Source: Geosiphon pyriformis
Taxonomy: Eukaryota; Glomeromycota; Glomeromycetes; Archaeosporales; Geosiphonaceae
Reading direction: 5' to 3'
Assembly: GCA_016748015.1 (NCBI GenBank)
Contig: JAAOMT010000003.1
Span: forward strand, 667,187-731,186
Length of the DNA: 64,000 nt
Notes under the pieces: generated by a model
Databases searched by the model: none
Told to the model about the DNA's origin: nothing
Seen by the model: only the letters and a program-made list of their open reading frames with translations
Made by a program: the position numbers and the translations under genes
Part shown: positions 33,988 to 45,700 of the stretch, piece by piece
Layout of the letters: each line of letters opens with the position of its first letter
Numbering within the stretch: the stretch's first letter is position 1

Positions 33988-35095
33988 ATGGATTCCAAAA
34001 ATTACAGCAATCTTAAAAATTATTTGGAGACCTTTACCATGCCAAAAAACTGGTCTCCAAGTAAAAAACATTGTTTACAATACCAATCAAAACAATATTT
34101 CATACACCAGAACAAAATCTATTATAAAAATCACAGAAACCCAAACCAACCACTCAGATTAGTACAAAAGAATAAAAAAGAAACAATTTATACAACATGC
34201 ACACAGATCCGTCTTCAACATACTTGGAAAGAGATGGAACAATTCAAAGAACTCTTGAACATTATTTTTGGCCTCACATGCAAAAAGACATTCGACAATA
34301 TGTAGAATCTTGTGATAGTTGTCAAAGAAGAGAAGGAACTTGCCCCACAGAACCTTTAAATCCAATCAAAGTTGGACAACCTTTTGACAGAGTTAGAATT
34401 GATTTAATCAAATCATTACCTATTACAATCCAAGAAAATCACTATATTGCAGTAGCAGTAGATTATCTTACCAAATGGTCTGAAGCTAGAGCCATCCAAA
34501 AAGTAGATGCAAAATCAGTAGCAAATTTTATCTATGAAGACATTATTTGTAGACATGGATGCCCAATTGAACTTTTATCTGATCAAGGAACACATTTTGT
34601 GAACAACTTGATACAAAAAATTTGTGAATGGTTCAATGTCAAAAGACCTCTATCATTACCTTATCACCCTCAAACAAATGAACTTGTAGAATGTTTCAAC
34701 AGAACATTGTGTAAATTTCTAACCAAAGTCTCAACAGACTTTAAGCAAGAATGGGATATCTTTATTCCATCAGTGTTACTAGCATACAGAACACTAAAAC
34801 AAGATACTACGAAACACACACCATTTGATCTTACTTATGGAAAGACAGCAATATTACCAATTAATTTCACAGTGGAAACATATCCAGTGCAACCAATCAA
34901 TGAAGAAAACTTTCAAGAAACACTTCAAAGAAGGGCCTACACTCTTCTTAGTACACTAGAAGGAAAAAGAAGAATAGCAGCAACTCATATTGAACATTTC
35001 CAAGCTCAACAAAAAGAAAGACATGACAACAAATTACCACCTATTACCAACGAATTTAAAGTTGGAAATAAAGTTCTCTTACACAAAACTAAGGC
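33988..35095 (+). pseudogene. Integrase domain of copy 3, cut by the gap
   Basis: A zinc-binding HHCC-type N-terminus ends in CDSCQRREGTC (34,310). The catalytic core has D at 34,401 (RIDLI), D at 34,581 (LLSDQGTHF) and E at 34,689 (LVECFNRT), spaced exactly D,D35E. The region before 34,197 is one frame off because of a 1-nt deletion near 34,184. From 34,197 the frame is open for about 300 codons up to the N run. The C-terminal DNA-binding part starts (FKVGNKVLLHKTK) and is lost in the gap. Confidence 0.88.
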
Positions 35096-35115
35096 NNNNN
35101 NNNNNNNNNNNNNNN
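35096..35115. other. Assembly gap (20 N)
   Basis: Twenty N bases in the integrase C-terminus of copy 3. Copy 2 has about 1.0 kb between the corresponding flanks (about 12,646 and 13,660), so the run is a placeholder, not a measured size. Confidence 0.98.
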
Positions 35116-35251
35116 AGAACTGAAATTTCAACAATTTTCAGACCAGATTACTTCAATTATTTTGGATTACTATTTCAATATCACAGATAGTGCTTGGACT
35201 TTGACAGAGCTCAGTCTTGAGGAGGAGATTATATTACCAGTAGAATTTTAG
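35116..35251 (+). pseudogene. Last codons of family A pol, ending inside the 3' LTR
   Basis: The frame reads KFQQFSDQITSIILDYYF, then TDSAWTLTELSLEEEIILP, and stops at TAG 35,249-35,251. The last six codons and the stop lie within the 3' LTR, which starts at 35,232. Copy 2 has the same arrangement. This is the C-terminal end of an extension of unknown role beyond the integrase. Confidence 0.7.
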
Positions 35252-36237
35252 CTATTAATTAGCATGAAATTACCCTTATAATTCCTATAATTAATTAGTA
35301 TATTAATATCATTTCAAATTATCATTTATTATTTAATCAATTATCACATATCACGATTTAATTAAATAATCCAATTAGTATAACAGAAAGTAGGATGATC
35401 AAATTACACAATACCCTGAACTTTGTAACATTCAAAAATTCGCCGAAATTTACAGAAATTTACCAAAATTTATAAGAAATTCGCCAAAATTTATAGAAAT
35501 TTACCGAAATTATGAATAGTTCACCCAAATTAATTAATAGTTTAGTGAAATAACTTGTAGTCCATCAAAATGTATCTTTAGTTCACCGAAATTTGAGCAA
35601 AGAGAAAAAGTGCAAGTTCATAGACTAGTACTACAACAAGTTGTATAAAAGAAGAGCTTTTCTTTTCAAAAAAATATATCTTACTTTAGATTTATCACTT
35701 AGAACCATTCCTACACACACAAAAAGAAATAAATATCAAATAATTTGAAAAACCAAATTTTTTAAATTATTGCACTTGGAAAATCCCCAAAACCCAACTA
35801 ACGTTTTGAAATTGATTAGCTACCAATTTCAGTAAACTGTTAGTGACTTCAGGCCTGGATAGAAAACGTTTCCCTTGACAAAATTCTATTTCTTTTATAT
35901 TTCTTTATTTTTTTTTCTTATTACAATCATTAGGGTAGCCTACAGATAAGATTCCTGTAGAAGAGTTGACTTTTACAGCAAAGTAACTACATATTTTTAG
36001 TGAGCTTCCAGATGAGCAATTCCTAAGAAAGAGTTGACGTTTATTACAATGTAACTATACAATGTAACTGACACGAAATTGGCCATTCCACTCATAAGCC
36101 CAGTAGTTCAAATTATAGGAGATAATTTGAAGATAAATTCAGTTATTGGAGGTTCAACTACTTCTAGAAAACGTGAATTTGCAACCAACAGACATTTACA
36201 ACATTCAAAAAAAGAGACCAAAAAACTTCTGGTAACA
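35232..36237 (+). repeat. 3' LTR of copy 3
   Basis: 1,006 bp, TATTACC...GGTAACA. It is longer than the 5' LTR mainly because of a short local duplication (TACAATGTAACT twice, near 36,045-36,071) and an extra unit in the 20-bp array. The ATG used for gag in the 5' LTR is ACG here, so it could not start the same frame. Confidence 0.92.
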
Positions 36238-36241
36238 TCAT
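36238..36241 (+). repeat. Target-site duplication, right copy (TCAT)
   Basis: It follows GGTAACA of the 3' LTR directly. It pairs with TCGT at 27,280-27,283. Confidence 0.7.
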
Positions 36242-38010
36242 TAAACAAACTTTTATTTCAAAGTAAACAGAAAAAAGCAGAGTTATTAGAAACCTATGAC
36301 AATTATTTTGAGAGATTTAAATCATGATCTTCAATACCATCAGAATTTCAATTACTGCCACTTCAACCAAATTTTAGAACCATTAGTCTTTGAAAAGTAA
36401 TGGAATCAGAAAAAAAAAAATAAAGATCAGGAATTTAATTATCAAAACCCAATTCTAAGAAACTCAGAAATACAAATCCCAATCATTCTAACTCAGCAAA
36501 ATCAGAACAATTTAAACACTGGTTTTATTGTTCCCCAAAACTTACCTCCAGTAATTAGAATTGATTCACCACCAGTTTTATCAATTGCCAAATAACAACA
36601 ACAGTCACAACCACCAGCTTAGTAATAACTTCAACAACAATTACAACCACAATAACAACAACTATCATTAGCACCAATAGTCTATGTTTTAATTGCCAAA
36701 CTCAAGAAATTTATTGGCAAAGAAAACAATGCATAAGTATGGCTCAATGATATAAAAAAAGCCATTACAGCCAATAGATGAGATGATGTTAGAGTATTAC
36801 AAACAATTCCATATTTCTTTTAAAATACTGCTAATTCATGATATTAAAGTCTGATTCAGAAATTTCAAGATTTTAATACATTCAAAGTTGAATTCTTAAA
36901 ATATTTTAGTAATAATAATAGCATTAATCATCTAGTCAAGATATTGGCAACTATCAAATAAGGAGATACTAAAGCAGTCATTACTTACCTAAAATGCTTT
37001 TATTGCAACCTGTGCCAAATACAAGCAATAGATGTGAATTACTTTACAGCACCACAAATTTTAAACCAGTTCATCCATGAATTACACAGTAGCATCCTTC
37101 AATATATATGTTTAATACACCTATAAACTCTCCAAAATGCAATTATTAATGTCTAAAATTTTGAATCAGCTAAACTCAAAACTAACCATGCCTAAGCTGT
37201 TAATCTAGTGATGAATAAATCATCTGAATTGGATTCCAAATTGAAACAATTCAGTAATTTAATTAATTAAAAATTAGAAGAATACTTAGTTAACAACAAT
37301 CAGACTATATATCAACTACCACAATATTGCAACAATTCCAAAACCTTCAATCAGCACCAAAATCAGTCACATCTTATGTTATTGTCAACTTAATCATCAT
37401 AACAACAAGAAACACATATCTGCCACAATTGTAGTAAACAAAATTACATTAGAGTTGACTATCATGTCAGAATAAATAATTAATAATTAAGAAATCAATA
37501 TTGAAACTCTGATTGTAGATTACACACTCCAAACTATGCCAACAATTTATTCAATGAACTATATTAATATTAATCCCATTATTTACAAGTGATGCAACAA
37601 CCAATATACATACTTTCAATCTATTAAATTCCAGCTCCAGTATTTATCAATTGCAGCCACAAGTAATTTATCAACTCCAATCTATCTTAACACTACCACA
37701 AAACCCAGCTTAAATGTTATCCAGAAATCCAAGACCAAGAATTATCTACATCCAACAAAACTGGTAATTGGTAATGTTAATGCATCAATTAATTTCCAGT
37801 TTCTCACAACAGCTATTACAATTACATCAGCAGAATTCAGGAACTGAATACAACCAAAACCCAAATTCTCAGAACTATTTAAGTCTTCTGGTTATCTCAG
37901 AAAATGCCAAACCTAGCAACCAGGAACCCAATCAAACCCAACTACTTACCAACAACATATTTCCAGCAACTATCACTAAAAATGAATTACTTACTGTTAT
38001 TTTTCTCTTT
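36242..38010 (+). pseudogene. Element B gag, main part
   Basis: This continues the 27,283 frame as LNKLLFQSKQKKAELLETYD. The capsid-like core at 36,680-37,230 (KLKKFIGKENNA, VWLNDIKKAITA, RVLQTIPYFF, TFKVEFLKYF) is the homologue of the family A gag core. A degraded CCHC knuckle lies near 37,410 (CHNCSKQN). A Gln/Asn-rich linker follows, with one open stretch from 37,768 to 38,013. Many TAA codons stand where CAA is expected. Confidence 0.75.
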
Positions 38011-38089
38011 TAACTGGAAGAACCAGTTGAAATACTGCTATTTATTAGAGCTGCTTTTAAATTAAAACTTATTACTGCAATATATACAG

Positions 38090-39130
38090 ATGCCAAAGTT
38101 AATGATCAGTTCATTAAACTAATCCTAAACAATAGATCAGTCAGCAGCATTATCACACAACAACTCATGAACCAATTAGGTCGCCAAATTAATTATGCTA
38201 TCAGCACCAAAATTATTACCACCAATGGAATGATAAAAATACCCATTTGTAAGATTAATAACTTTTTGTTTAAAGTCAGTGATATAATCATGTTCATAAA
38301 GGTTCTTATTATAGAAATCACACAATACCAAGCTCTTATTGGTAATGACTGGCTGACCAAAACCAATGCAGTGCTCAACTAAAACACCCAGAAGCTACAA
38401 CTCAGTCAAAATGGCTAATACACTCAAATACTAGCCACTTGCAGTCACTTCAAGACTACTACCATACCAGTACCATTAATAAAATTCAAGAAAAAAGAGA
38501 AGAAACTTATTTGAGAAGTCTATTAAGTCTCATAAACTGACAACAACCACAACAAATTACCACTAATACTTTCCTGAGATGACAAAAGAAAGGGAAAAGA
38601 AGAGGACAGATCTGAAGAAACCATAGTCACCAAAGAACTGGATAACAGTTGGGAAATATTCTACTTAATTGACATTAAACTGAAACTCTCATATATACTA
38701 TTGAAATATAAAGACTGCAAAAAAAAGCTATCCTCCATAGAAGCTTGAGTTATACTTGATGAAGACTATTGAACATGAACTCACTACTACTGTAAACTAT
38801 GTTACTAAGAATGATATGACTATCTAAAATGACAAGACAAGTGGAACAACAAACTATGTCTCACTTGTGAAGAACAGTTACTCAATGAAAAAATGTGGAA
38901 TAATATTTCTGGGCAAGAAGAAACATGTAATACATTATGTTAATATATGATTCTTATGAATGACTAGGTGAATTGTAAAATGTCTTTCAATACTGTATAG
39001 AACTGAGCTTTATTATGCTTAGACAGTTACTCACATAATAAAGATGAAATTTAGAGGATAATAAAAGCCAAAGTTGAAGATGCTATTATTCATAAAAAAG
39101 AAAACAGATATAGGAAAATAGTAGACTAAT
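38090..39130 (+). pseudogene. Element B protease and Cys-rich module
   Basis: The protease region reads LILNNRSVSSIITQQLMNQL (38,120; D-S-G changed to N-N-R), then IPICKINNFLFKVSDIIM and ALIGNDWLTKTNAVLN. The Cys module starts at 38,700 with LKYKDCKKKLSS, then YCKLCY, and CLTCEEQL near 38,860, matching the family A module. It fades at about 39,130, where an LTR begins. Several TGA codons replace Trp. Confidence 0.72.
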
Positions 39131-39851
39131 AAGAAAGTAATAGTTAGCATGTAAGCACATTGCTCAGCAATATAAGCATTGCTTGGGAAATTATAGCACA
39201 TTGCTCAAGAATGTAAGCAATCTCGTAGAACCCAAATTATGTATATAGAGTGGTAGTATTAGAAAAAGAAAAAACAGACCTTCTAGTTTAGATTTCATCT
39301 AAGCAACCTTCTAATTCACAAATATCAAATAAATAATTATTCACTATCTTAATCCACTTTCCACTATCAACACTTCATGTTGATAGTAATTGATACTTAA
39401 CTAAGCTGAAACAATAGCTTTTGATCATGGCTATTGACAGAATATTAACTTGCAATTGCTTTTGTTTATTTCTTTATCTTCTTTTATTTTTCTTTTATTT
39501 CTTTTGTTATTTTTTTGGTTTTACTAAATTGATTAAAGATTAAAAGCACTAAGTTACAGACATTATAAGGACTGGTAAAAGATCTGTAAAACAAAGGTAA
39601 AACACTTATAGATTTGAGGATAGCTTATCAAAAGGATTACTGGCCACCATACTAAGAAAGAAATTTGACGGAATTGTGATTCTGAGAGGCTACTGAAAAC
39701 AACAATTAAATCTCTGTCTATTATACAAAAAACTCCACAAACCAATTTTCAGATCAACAAAAATCTTCAGATATCTATGCCAGAATACCAAGCAAACACC
39801 AAGTTACAGATTTGTTATTTGACTTGAGACTCCAAAAAATCATCTGTAACA
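39131..39851 (+). repeat. Solo LTR of the B type inside element B
   Basis: The right half matches the B LTR: GACCAATAG-like block with TTGATCATGG, pyrimidine tract 39,450-39,510, AAATCTCTGTCTATTATAC and a terminal ATCTGTAACA at 39,851. The U3 half differs from other B LTRs and carries an irregular GCAATATAAGCATTGC-type repeat (39,150-39,225). The left end is uncertain by about 20 bp. It separates the Cys module from the zinc-ribbon linker of element B. Confidence 0.55.
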
Positions 39852-40806
39852 GTGCTTTGCCCAGTGTGATTTTGAAAATAAAGAACAATTCACCAGAACC
39901 AGTTGATGTTATTTTTATTTCCAATCTCAACACATTTTTTGATATCAAAACAGCCTTAAAAAAATTTTATGAACATTACCAAAACTTAGTACTCACCAGA
40001 AAAAAACAAAAACAGTGTTTGGAACAATTAAACATAAGACTGTGTAGATATTGCCTAATTTTCAGTAATTTTGAATATTGTAATAATTGTAATGTTGTTT
40101 ACAATCTACCACTACAAATGATTTATTCAATTCCCAAAGAGTAAAAGCCAATTGACAAGTGTGCAGTAAAATCAAAATTAAAGTTCAATCCCAATTTAAA
40201 CTTCAACAATGGTGATGATAATAATGGTTCTAGTTCTATTTAAAATGGCAATAACAATAGTAACAATTCAAATTCCAATTTAAACTCAGAACAATACATC
40301 ACATTTTCTGATCTTTTAAAGGAGCAAAAACTCAAATAGTTCAGTGATAATAACAAAAGTATTATACCAATGTAGGGTTTAATCTGAAATATCCAAAAAA
40401 AAATGCCATTAAATTGAAACCATATTTATGTACTTGCATTGATCTAAAAATAGTACTGAAAATTCTAGCAACAACTATAATTCAACTAGCATTTAGGAGT
40501 AGTTTAATGAAAAAGGAAATCAATATAAGAGAAGAAATAATTGACACAAGATATATAGAAAATATTATTGCAATACTACAAAATGATTCAGAACAACTAT
40601 ATATTATCAAACCAAATGAAAAGATAGTACAGACAATATTTTTACCTTTGGTTAAAACAACTTAGCTAGTATTAGTAAGAAATAGAGAAGAATTAAAAAT
40701 GACAGCAAGAAAAATCAGTAGATTTGAATCTATAGGTAGAATAGATATACTAGTTAATATGACAAAGAAAAAAGTTATAAACAAGAGAGAAATTATTTTT
40801 ACCCAT
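39852..40806 (+). pseudogene. Element B zinc-ribbon linker and dUTPase, first part
   Basis: Open from inside the LTR end to 40,144: DVIFISNLNTFFDIKTALKK, then CRYCLIFSNFEYCNNC, a C-x2-C-x8-C-x2-C ribbon. An Asn/Ser-rich spacer follows. The dUTPase begins near 40,400 after a damaged motif 1; it has AFRSSLMKKEINI (motif 2, 40,486), DTRYIENI (motif 3, G and D lost) and NEKIVQTIFLPL (motif 4, 40,615). Frame shifts occur near 40,405. Its C-terminal tail resumes at 42,789, on the other side of the inverted insert. Confidence 0.72.
40803..40806 (+). repeat. CCAT flanking the inverted LTR insert, left copy
   Basis: CCAT directly before TGTTACAGG; the same four bases are at 42,785-42,788. Deleting the insert plus one CCAT gives a continuous frame (IIFTHQSISIS) through the dUTPase tail. 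Confidence 0.6.
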
Positions 40807-41275
40807 TGTTACAGGTGTTTATTTTGGGTCTCAAAGCAAATAACAAACCCATAATTTGGTGTTTAATTAATAATGTTAGCATTGTTATGAGTAAACTTGG
40901 TAGAGTAGAGAGATAGTAATGTTTGGTGCTCTCAATTATTGGTAAAACATGTTTCATGTAATTCTGGTTGCTTAATCTTAATTATCAGTCTCTAAAAGTC
41001 TTATCTACTGGTTGTGAATTTACTTATTGAGTTTTTTGGTTATAAGGCACAAAGATTTGGTTTTTGCTGATTGCAACTTCTTTAAAAATATGAGTTATCT
41101 TTTTTGAGCTAACGAGTACAGTCATTAGGGTCTAGCATTGTCTTTTTGCCCTTCTGGTAAGCTAACAAAATAATGTTAATATTCAAAACTTAGAAAAAAC
41201 CTGTCTTTTTTACCAGGCTATCACGAAGTCTATTTCTAAACAGTCGATTTTTTTATGTTACCACTCCACAAGAAA

Positions 41276-41332
41276 AAAATAAAAAAAATAAAAAAAAATA
41301 AAAAAAAAATAAAAAAAAAATAAAAAAAAAGA
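41276..41332. repeat. A(7-9)T microsatellite
   Basis: Six runs of seven to nine A separated by single T. It is the complement of the pyrimidine tract found in B-type LTRs, here expanded. Confidence 0.8.
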
Positions 41333-41722
41333 TAAATTAGTATCATTAATCACCATAATCAAGAGTGATTGGTCCAAATCATTAATAGTTCAAGATAGTT
41401 ATGCTAAGAACATCTGTTTTGGAATGAAGATACAAAACAATAGTTAGTTCACATAAATTCCACAAAGTTTGAAAACATGAATTGATAATTCTGATTTCTT
41501 AATAATTAATTTATTTTAGAAGATGAAGATGAAATAAGATAAATAATGGAAGGGATAAGGATATTTGATTTTTGTCTAGTGGTTTGTATCTATCTGTCCC
41601 TTTTTCTACCTTCTACAACTATTCACTTTTATACATTCTTTTGGTTTTACAGGATTGCTTCTGATTGTTTTGTTATTGCTAACTATTGCTTTGTTATTTC
41701 TGTTATTACTTTATTCTTCTAT

Positions 41723-41872
41723 GTTATTACTAGTTATTCTACGTTATAATATGTTATCTGGTATTATTACATGTTATTTTGTGTTATTCTACATTATAAT
41801 GCATTATCTTGTACTATTCTAAGTTATAACACATTATTCAATGTTATTGTGTGCTATTCTGTGTTATGTCAC
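41723..41872. repeat. 10-bp tandem array, 15 units with RTTAT core
   Basis: Fifteen consecutive units of exactly 10 nt, starting with GTTAT, ATTAT, ACTAT or GCTAT: for example GTTATTCTAC, GTTATAATAT, ATTATAATGC, GTTATTGTGT. There are no indels over 150 bp. It sits in the middle of the inverted insert, between its two LTR-like halves. Confidence 0.85.
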
Positions 41873-42784
41873 ATTCTAGTCACGTTTCTTCATAACTTTG
41901 GATCAGTTTTTCTACTTGGGTAACAGTATTGGTATTTAAAGGTTTTGTTGATCTGAAAGTTTTGTTGTGGAGTTTTTTGTATAATGGACAGAGATTCAAT
42001 AGTTGTTTCAATAATCTCCTGGAATCACAATTCCATCAAATTTTTTTTTCAACATGGTAGCTGGTAATCTTCCTGGTAAGTTATTCTCAAATCTATGAGT
42101 GTTTTATTCTTGTTTTATAGATTTTTTACCAGTTTCTATGATGTCTGTATTCCAGTGCTTAATCTTTTAATCAATTAGTAAATAACAACAAAGAAAAGAA
42201 ATAAAAATAAAAGAAATAAGAAATAAGTAATAAGTCAAGACAATAATGGTTAATATCCCATTAATAGCTATGATCAAGAGCTATTGGTCCAGTGTGATTA
42301 AGTATTTGGGATTTTTAACATAAAGTGTTAATAGTAAAAAGAGGATTGAAATATCAAATAATTATTTATTAATATTTGTAAATTAAAAGATCACTTAGAT
42401 TAAATCTAAATTGAAAGGTTTGTAACTAAAAGATTCTAATAATTATAACTTGTGAGTCTAATTAACTCTGAGAGTTCTACTGATTTTGGAAGTCCAATTT
42501 TCTAGCTTCTGATACTACTGCTATATATACATAAATTTTATTATACAAGATTCTTTGAATTCCTCAATTCTTTAGCCAGGAATTCTAGAATTCCTGGAAT
42601 CCTGCAATTTCTTTGAGAAAAATTCTGGAATTCTGGAATCCTGTAATTTCTCATATAAGAATCTTGAAATTTTTGAAATTCTGCAATTCCTCTAAGAGGA
42701 ATCCTGGAATTCCACTTTTACTACATTTATTCTGATTGGCTAATTTATGTATTAATATTTAATTCTTATATTTTATGAGTAATG

Positions 42785-42788
42785 CCAT
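42785..42788 (+). repeat. CCAT flanking the inverted LTR insert, right copy
   Basis: Follows GAGTAATG at the right end of the insert. It pairs with 40,803-40,806. Confidence 0.6.
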
Positions 42789-45700
42789 CAATCAATTTCC
42801 ATTTCACCATATAACTAGTATTTAGTAGTTATAGAAAGAAAAGTAAAAGATCAGTTCCAAATTTTTAAGGCAAAACCAAGTATTTGTAAATTAGAAGTGA
42901 TTGTTATCACCAATTTCTACATACTAATTAAAAGCCACAAACACATCAAAATTCTCATTCACAATACAATTGGAAACCTTATTAAAATACAAAAAAAAAC
43001 TACTATTAGATACTTAAACACTAAAGTTGAAAACTAACTACCAAGCACTATTTCAGATTTTCTACAACTGTGTGAATATGTAGATATTACATCACAAACA
43101 ATATATGGACAAGAAAAATGCTATTTGTTTTAACCAAAACAATTGAAACAAATAAACTTGGAAAATTTAGATCTACTTTAATATATATAATTCAAAATGC
43201 TACTTAACAATTTTACTAATATCTTTGCGAATAAAAATAAATTTAGCAGAACTGACATTATTCAGCACCAGATTAAAACTGAAGATACAATGCCAATTAA
43301 ACAAAAAGCATATAGAGTGCCACCAACAAGCCATGAAATCATTTGACAAGAAATCAATTAAATGTTAGACAACAGGTTAATTCAACTATTAATGAGTCTA
43401 TGGTCATCACCAGTAGTACTAGTCCAAAAAAAAAATAAGAAAATCTGTTTTTGTTTGGATTACAAAAAACTCAATGGTGTTACTTGAGGAGACAGCTATT
43501 TAATTCTACGAATTTAAGAATTATTTAATGCTTTCAGAGAAAAAAAATAGTTTTCAACATTAGATCTAAACAGTGGTTATTAACAAGAGCCATGAAATCA
43601 AAAGACAAAGAGAAAACTGTATTTACCACCAAAGAAGAAAACTTTAAGTTTGAAGTCATGTCATTTGGCTTAACCAATACACCAGCCACTTTCCAATAAC
43701 TTATGGAAATCAGTAGTCATATATTTGGATAATACAAATGTATTCTCAAAAACATTTGATGATTATTTTTATTATTTACAACAGATATTTAAGAAATTAA
43801 GAAGAGCTGATTAAAATTGAATATAACCAAATGTTTTTTTGGCAAAACAGAACTAAAATTCTTAGAACATATTATAAACAAAGACAGTATTAAAACAAAT
43901 TCAGATAAGATTGAAATAGTAAAGAATTTTCCAATACCAATAAACTTAATAGAACTATAAGCATTCTGAGAATTCACTGAATATTATTGCCACTTTATCC
44001 AGAACTTTTTTAAACTGGCTCAATTACTTTACCAACTCCAAACTAAAAATGTAAAATATGAATAGACTAAAACTTAACAAGAAGCTTTTAACATTCTAAA
44101 AAGAAAGCTCATTTAAGCACCAGTATTGATCTATCCAGATTACAGCAAGCCATTTATTATTATCACCAATACATCTAATCAAGCATTGAGAGCCATATTA
44201 TTTCAAAGAAAACCAGATGGACAAAAACATTCTATAGCATATGCCAGCTGAAGTTTGCATTCAGCAGAAAAAAATTATAGAATATCAGCATTAGAACACT
44301 TAGCTTTATTGGACAGTTATGAAATGGAAAGAGTATTTAAGCCAGAAGTTTGAAGTATATACTGATCACAAAGAATTAACATTAATCCAGAAGCAAAAAT
44401 TTGGAGATGACTGTTATGTCAGATGAAAAATAAAACTTTCACCATTCAAATATATTGTATATTATAAAAAGGGAAAAAAAATGGAAATGCTGATGGGTTG
44501 TTACAAATGAGACAAATCTAAGAACATTTTAACTCAAAAATATAACAAAAGATGAACACACAAAAATATTAAAAACTCCAATATTATATTAATACCTAGC
44601 AATTCAAGAAGAAATTATCTCAAAAAGAATAAAACAACATAAAACAACAATCAAAATATTTTATTATTAACCAAAATATATTATATCAAAAAAACAAAAA
44701 GGATCCAAATTAACTATTCAGAGTAATTACAGAGCCAGAGAAAAAAACAATACTATACAACATATACTCAGATCCAACAGCAGAATATTTTTGTAAAAAA
44801 AACAACTATAGAAAGAACCAGAAAGAAATATTACTGGCCATCAATGTTCCAGACATTATTTAATATGTTCAAAATTGTGATGCTTGTTAAAAAAGAGAAG
44901 AAACAAGACCCAGCAAACCATTAAGACCAATTAAAGTAGAACAATTATTTAATAGAATTGGAATTAATTTAATTAGACCATTAACAATAACCAGCAGAGA
45001 CAATTATTATATAGCAGTAGCCATAAACTATCTCACCAAATGGCCAGAGGCAAAAGCAATTCAAAGAGCAAATACAGAATCCATAGCCAAATTTGTTCAC
45101 CAAGATTTAATTTGTTGGCATAGATGTTCAAAAAAATTGTTATCAGATCAAGGAACTCACTTTGTAAACAGAACATTAGCAGAATTAAGCCAAAAATTTA
45201 AAATCAAGAGACCATTATTATTACCATATCATTCATAAACAAATGGTTTAGTTGAAAAGTTCAACAGAACATTGTGTAAAACAATCACCAAAATCAGCCA
45301 AAAAAACCAGAATAAATAAAATTTGTTTATATTATTAGTACTATTTGCTTATTGAACAATGAAACAAGATACTATACAAGCAACACTATTTGAACTTGTT
45401 TATAGTAGAACAGCAATATTACTAGTTGAAATAAAAGTCAATATATATTTAACTGAACTAATAAATAAAGTCAATTTTCAAAAAACATTGCTAAGAAGAA
45501 TGTACAAACAAATAAAAACATTAGAAAATAAAAGATGAAAAGCAGCTAATAACATTTAAAGATCACAAAAAAAACAAAAAAAATAACATAATAACCAATT
45601 ACCAGATAAATCAGTTGAATTCAGGATTGGAAACAAAGTACTCTTATATTATACCAAAGCAAAAAAACAATGGAGTGGAAAATTTGATTTCAAATAAGAT

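Larger units (their letters stand above)
27284..36237 (+). mobile_element. Family A LTR retrotransposon, copy 3 (most complete copy)
   Basis: A two-LTR element of 8,954 bp plus roughly 1 kb hidden in an assembly gap. LTRs begin TGTTACC or TATTACC and end GGTAACA, a 7-bp inverted terminal repeat, and it is flanked by TCGT/TCAT. Internal order is gag, protease, Cys module, dUTPase, RT, RNase H, integrase and a C-terminal extension. RNase H before integrase is the Ty3/gypsy order. Compared with copies 2 and 5 it has at least four 1-nt indels (about +1 at 28,545; -1 near 30,395, 33,293 and 34,184) and many transition-type stops, so it cannot be autonomous. It is still clearly the youngest A copy here. 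Confidence 0.92.
40807..42784 (-). mobile_element. Inverted non-coding LTR-type insert in element B pol
   Basis: About 1,978 bp. Read on the minus strand it opens with a B-type U3 (CATTACTCATAAAATATAAG, CCAATCAGAAT, GAATTC-type cluster at 42,715-42,547), includes a full LTR-like block down to about 41,900, then a decamer array, a TATAAAA box (41,625-41,631 on the complement), and a second LTR-like half ending ...CCTGTAACA at 40,807. No protein-coding domain was found. It may be an internally deleted element, or two LTRs merged. The terminus at 42,784 is slightly degenerate. Confidence 0.65.

Noticed and set aside
34197-35123. Intact standalone integrase gene of 308 residues
   Set aside because: It is the integrase part of the copy 3 polyprotein after a frameshift and its end runs into the N gap, so its length is artificial.
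41546-41749. Short hydrophobic ORF as a membrane protein
   Set aside because: It overlaps the decamer array and the LTR promoter region of the inverted insert, with no family signal.
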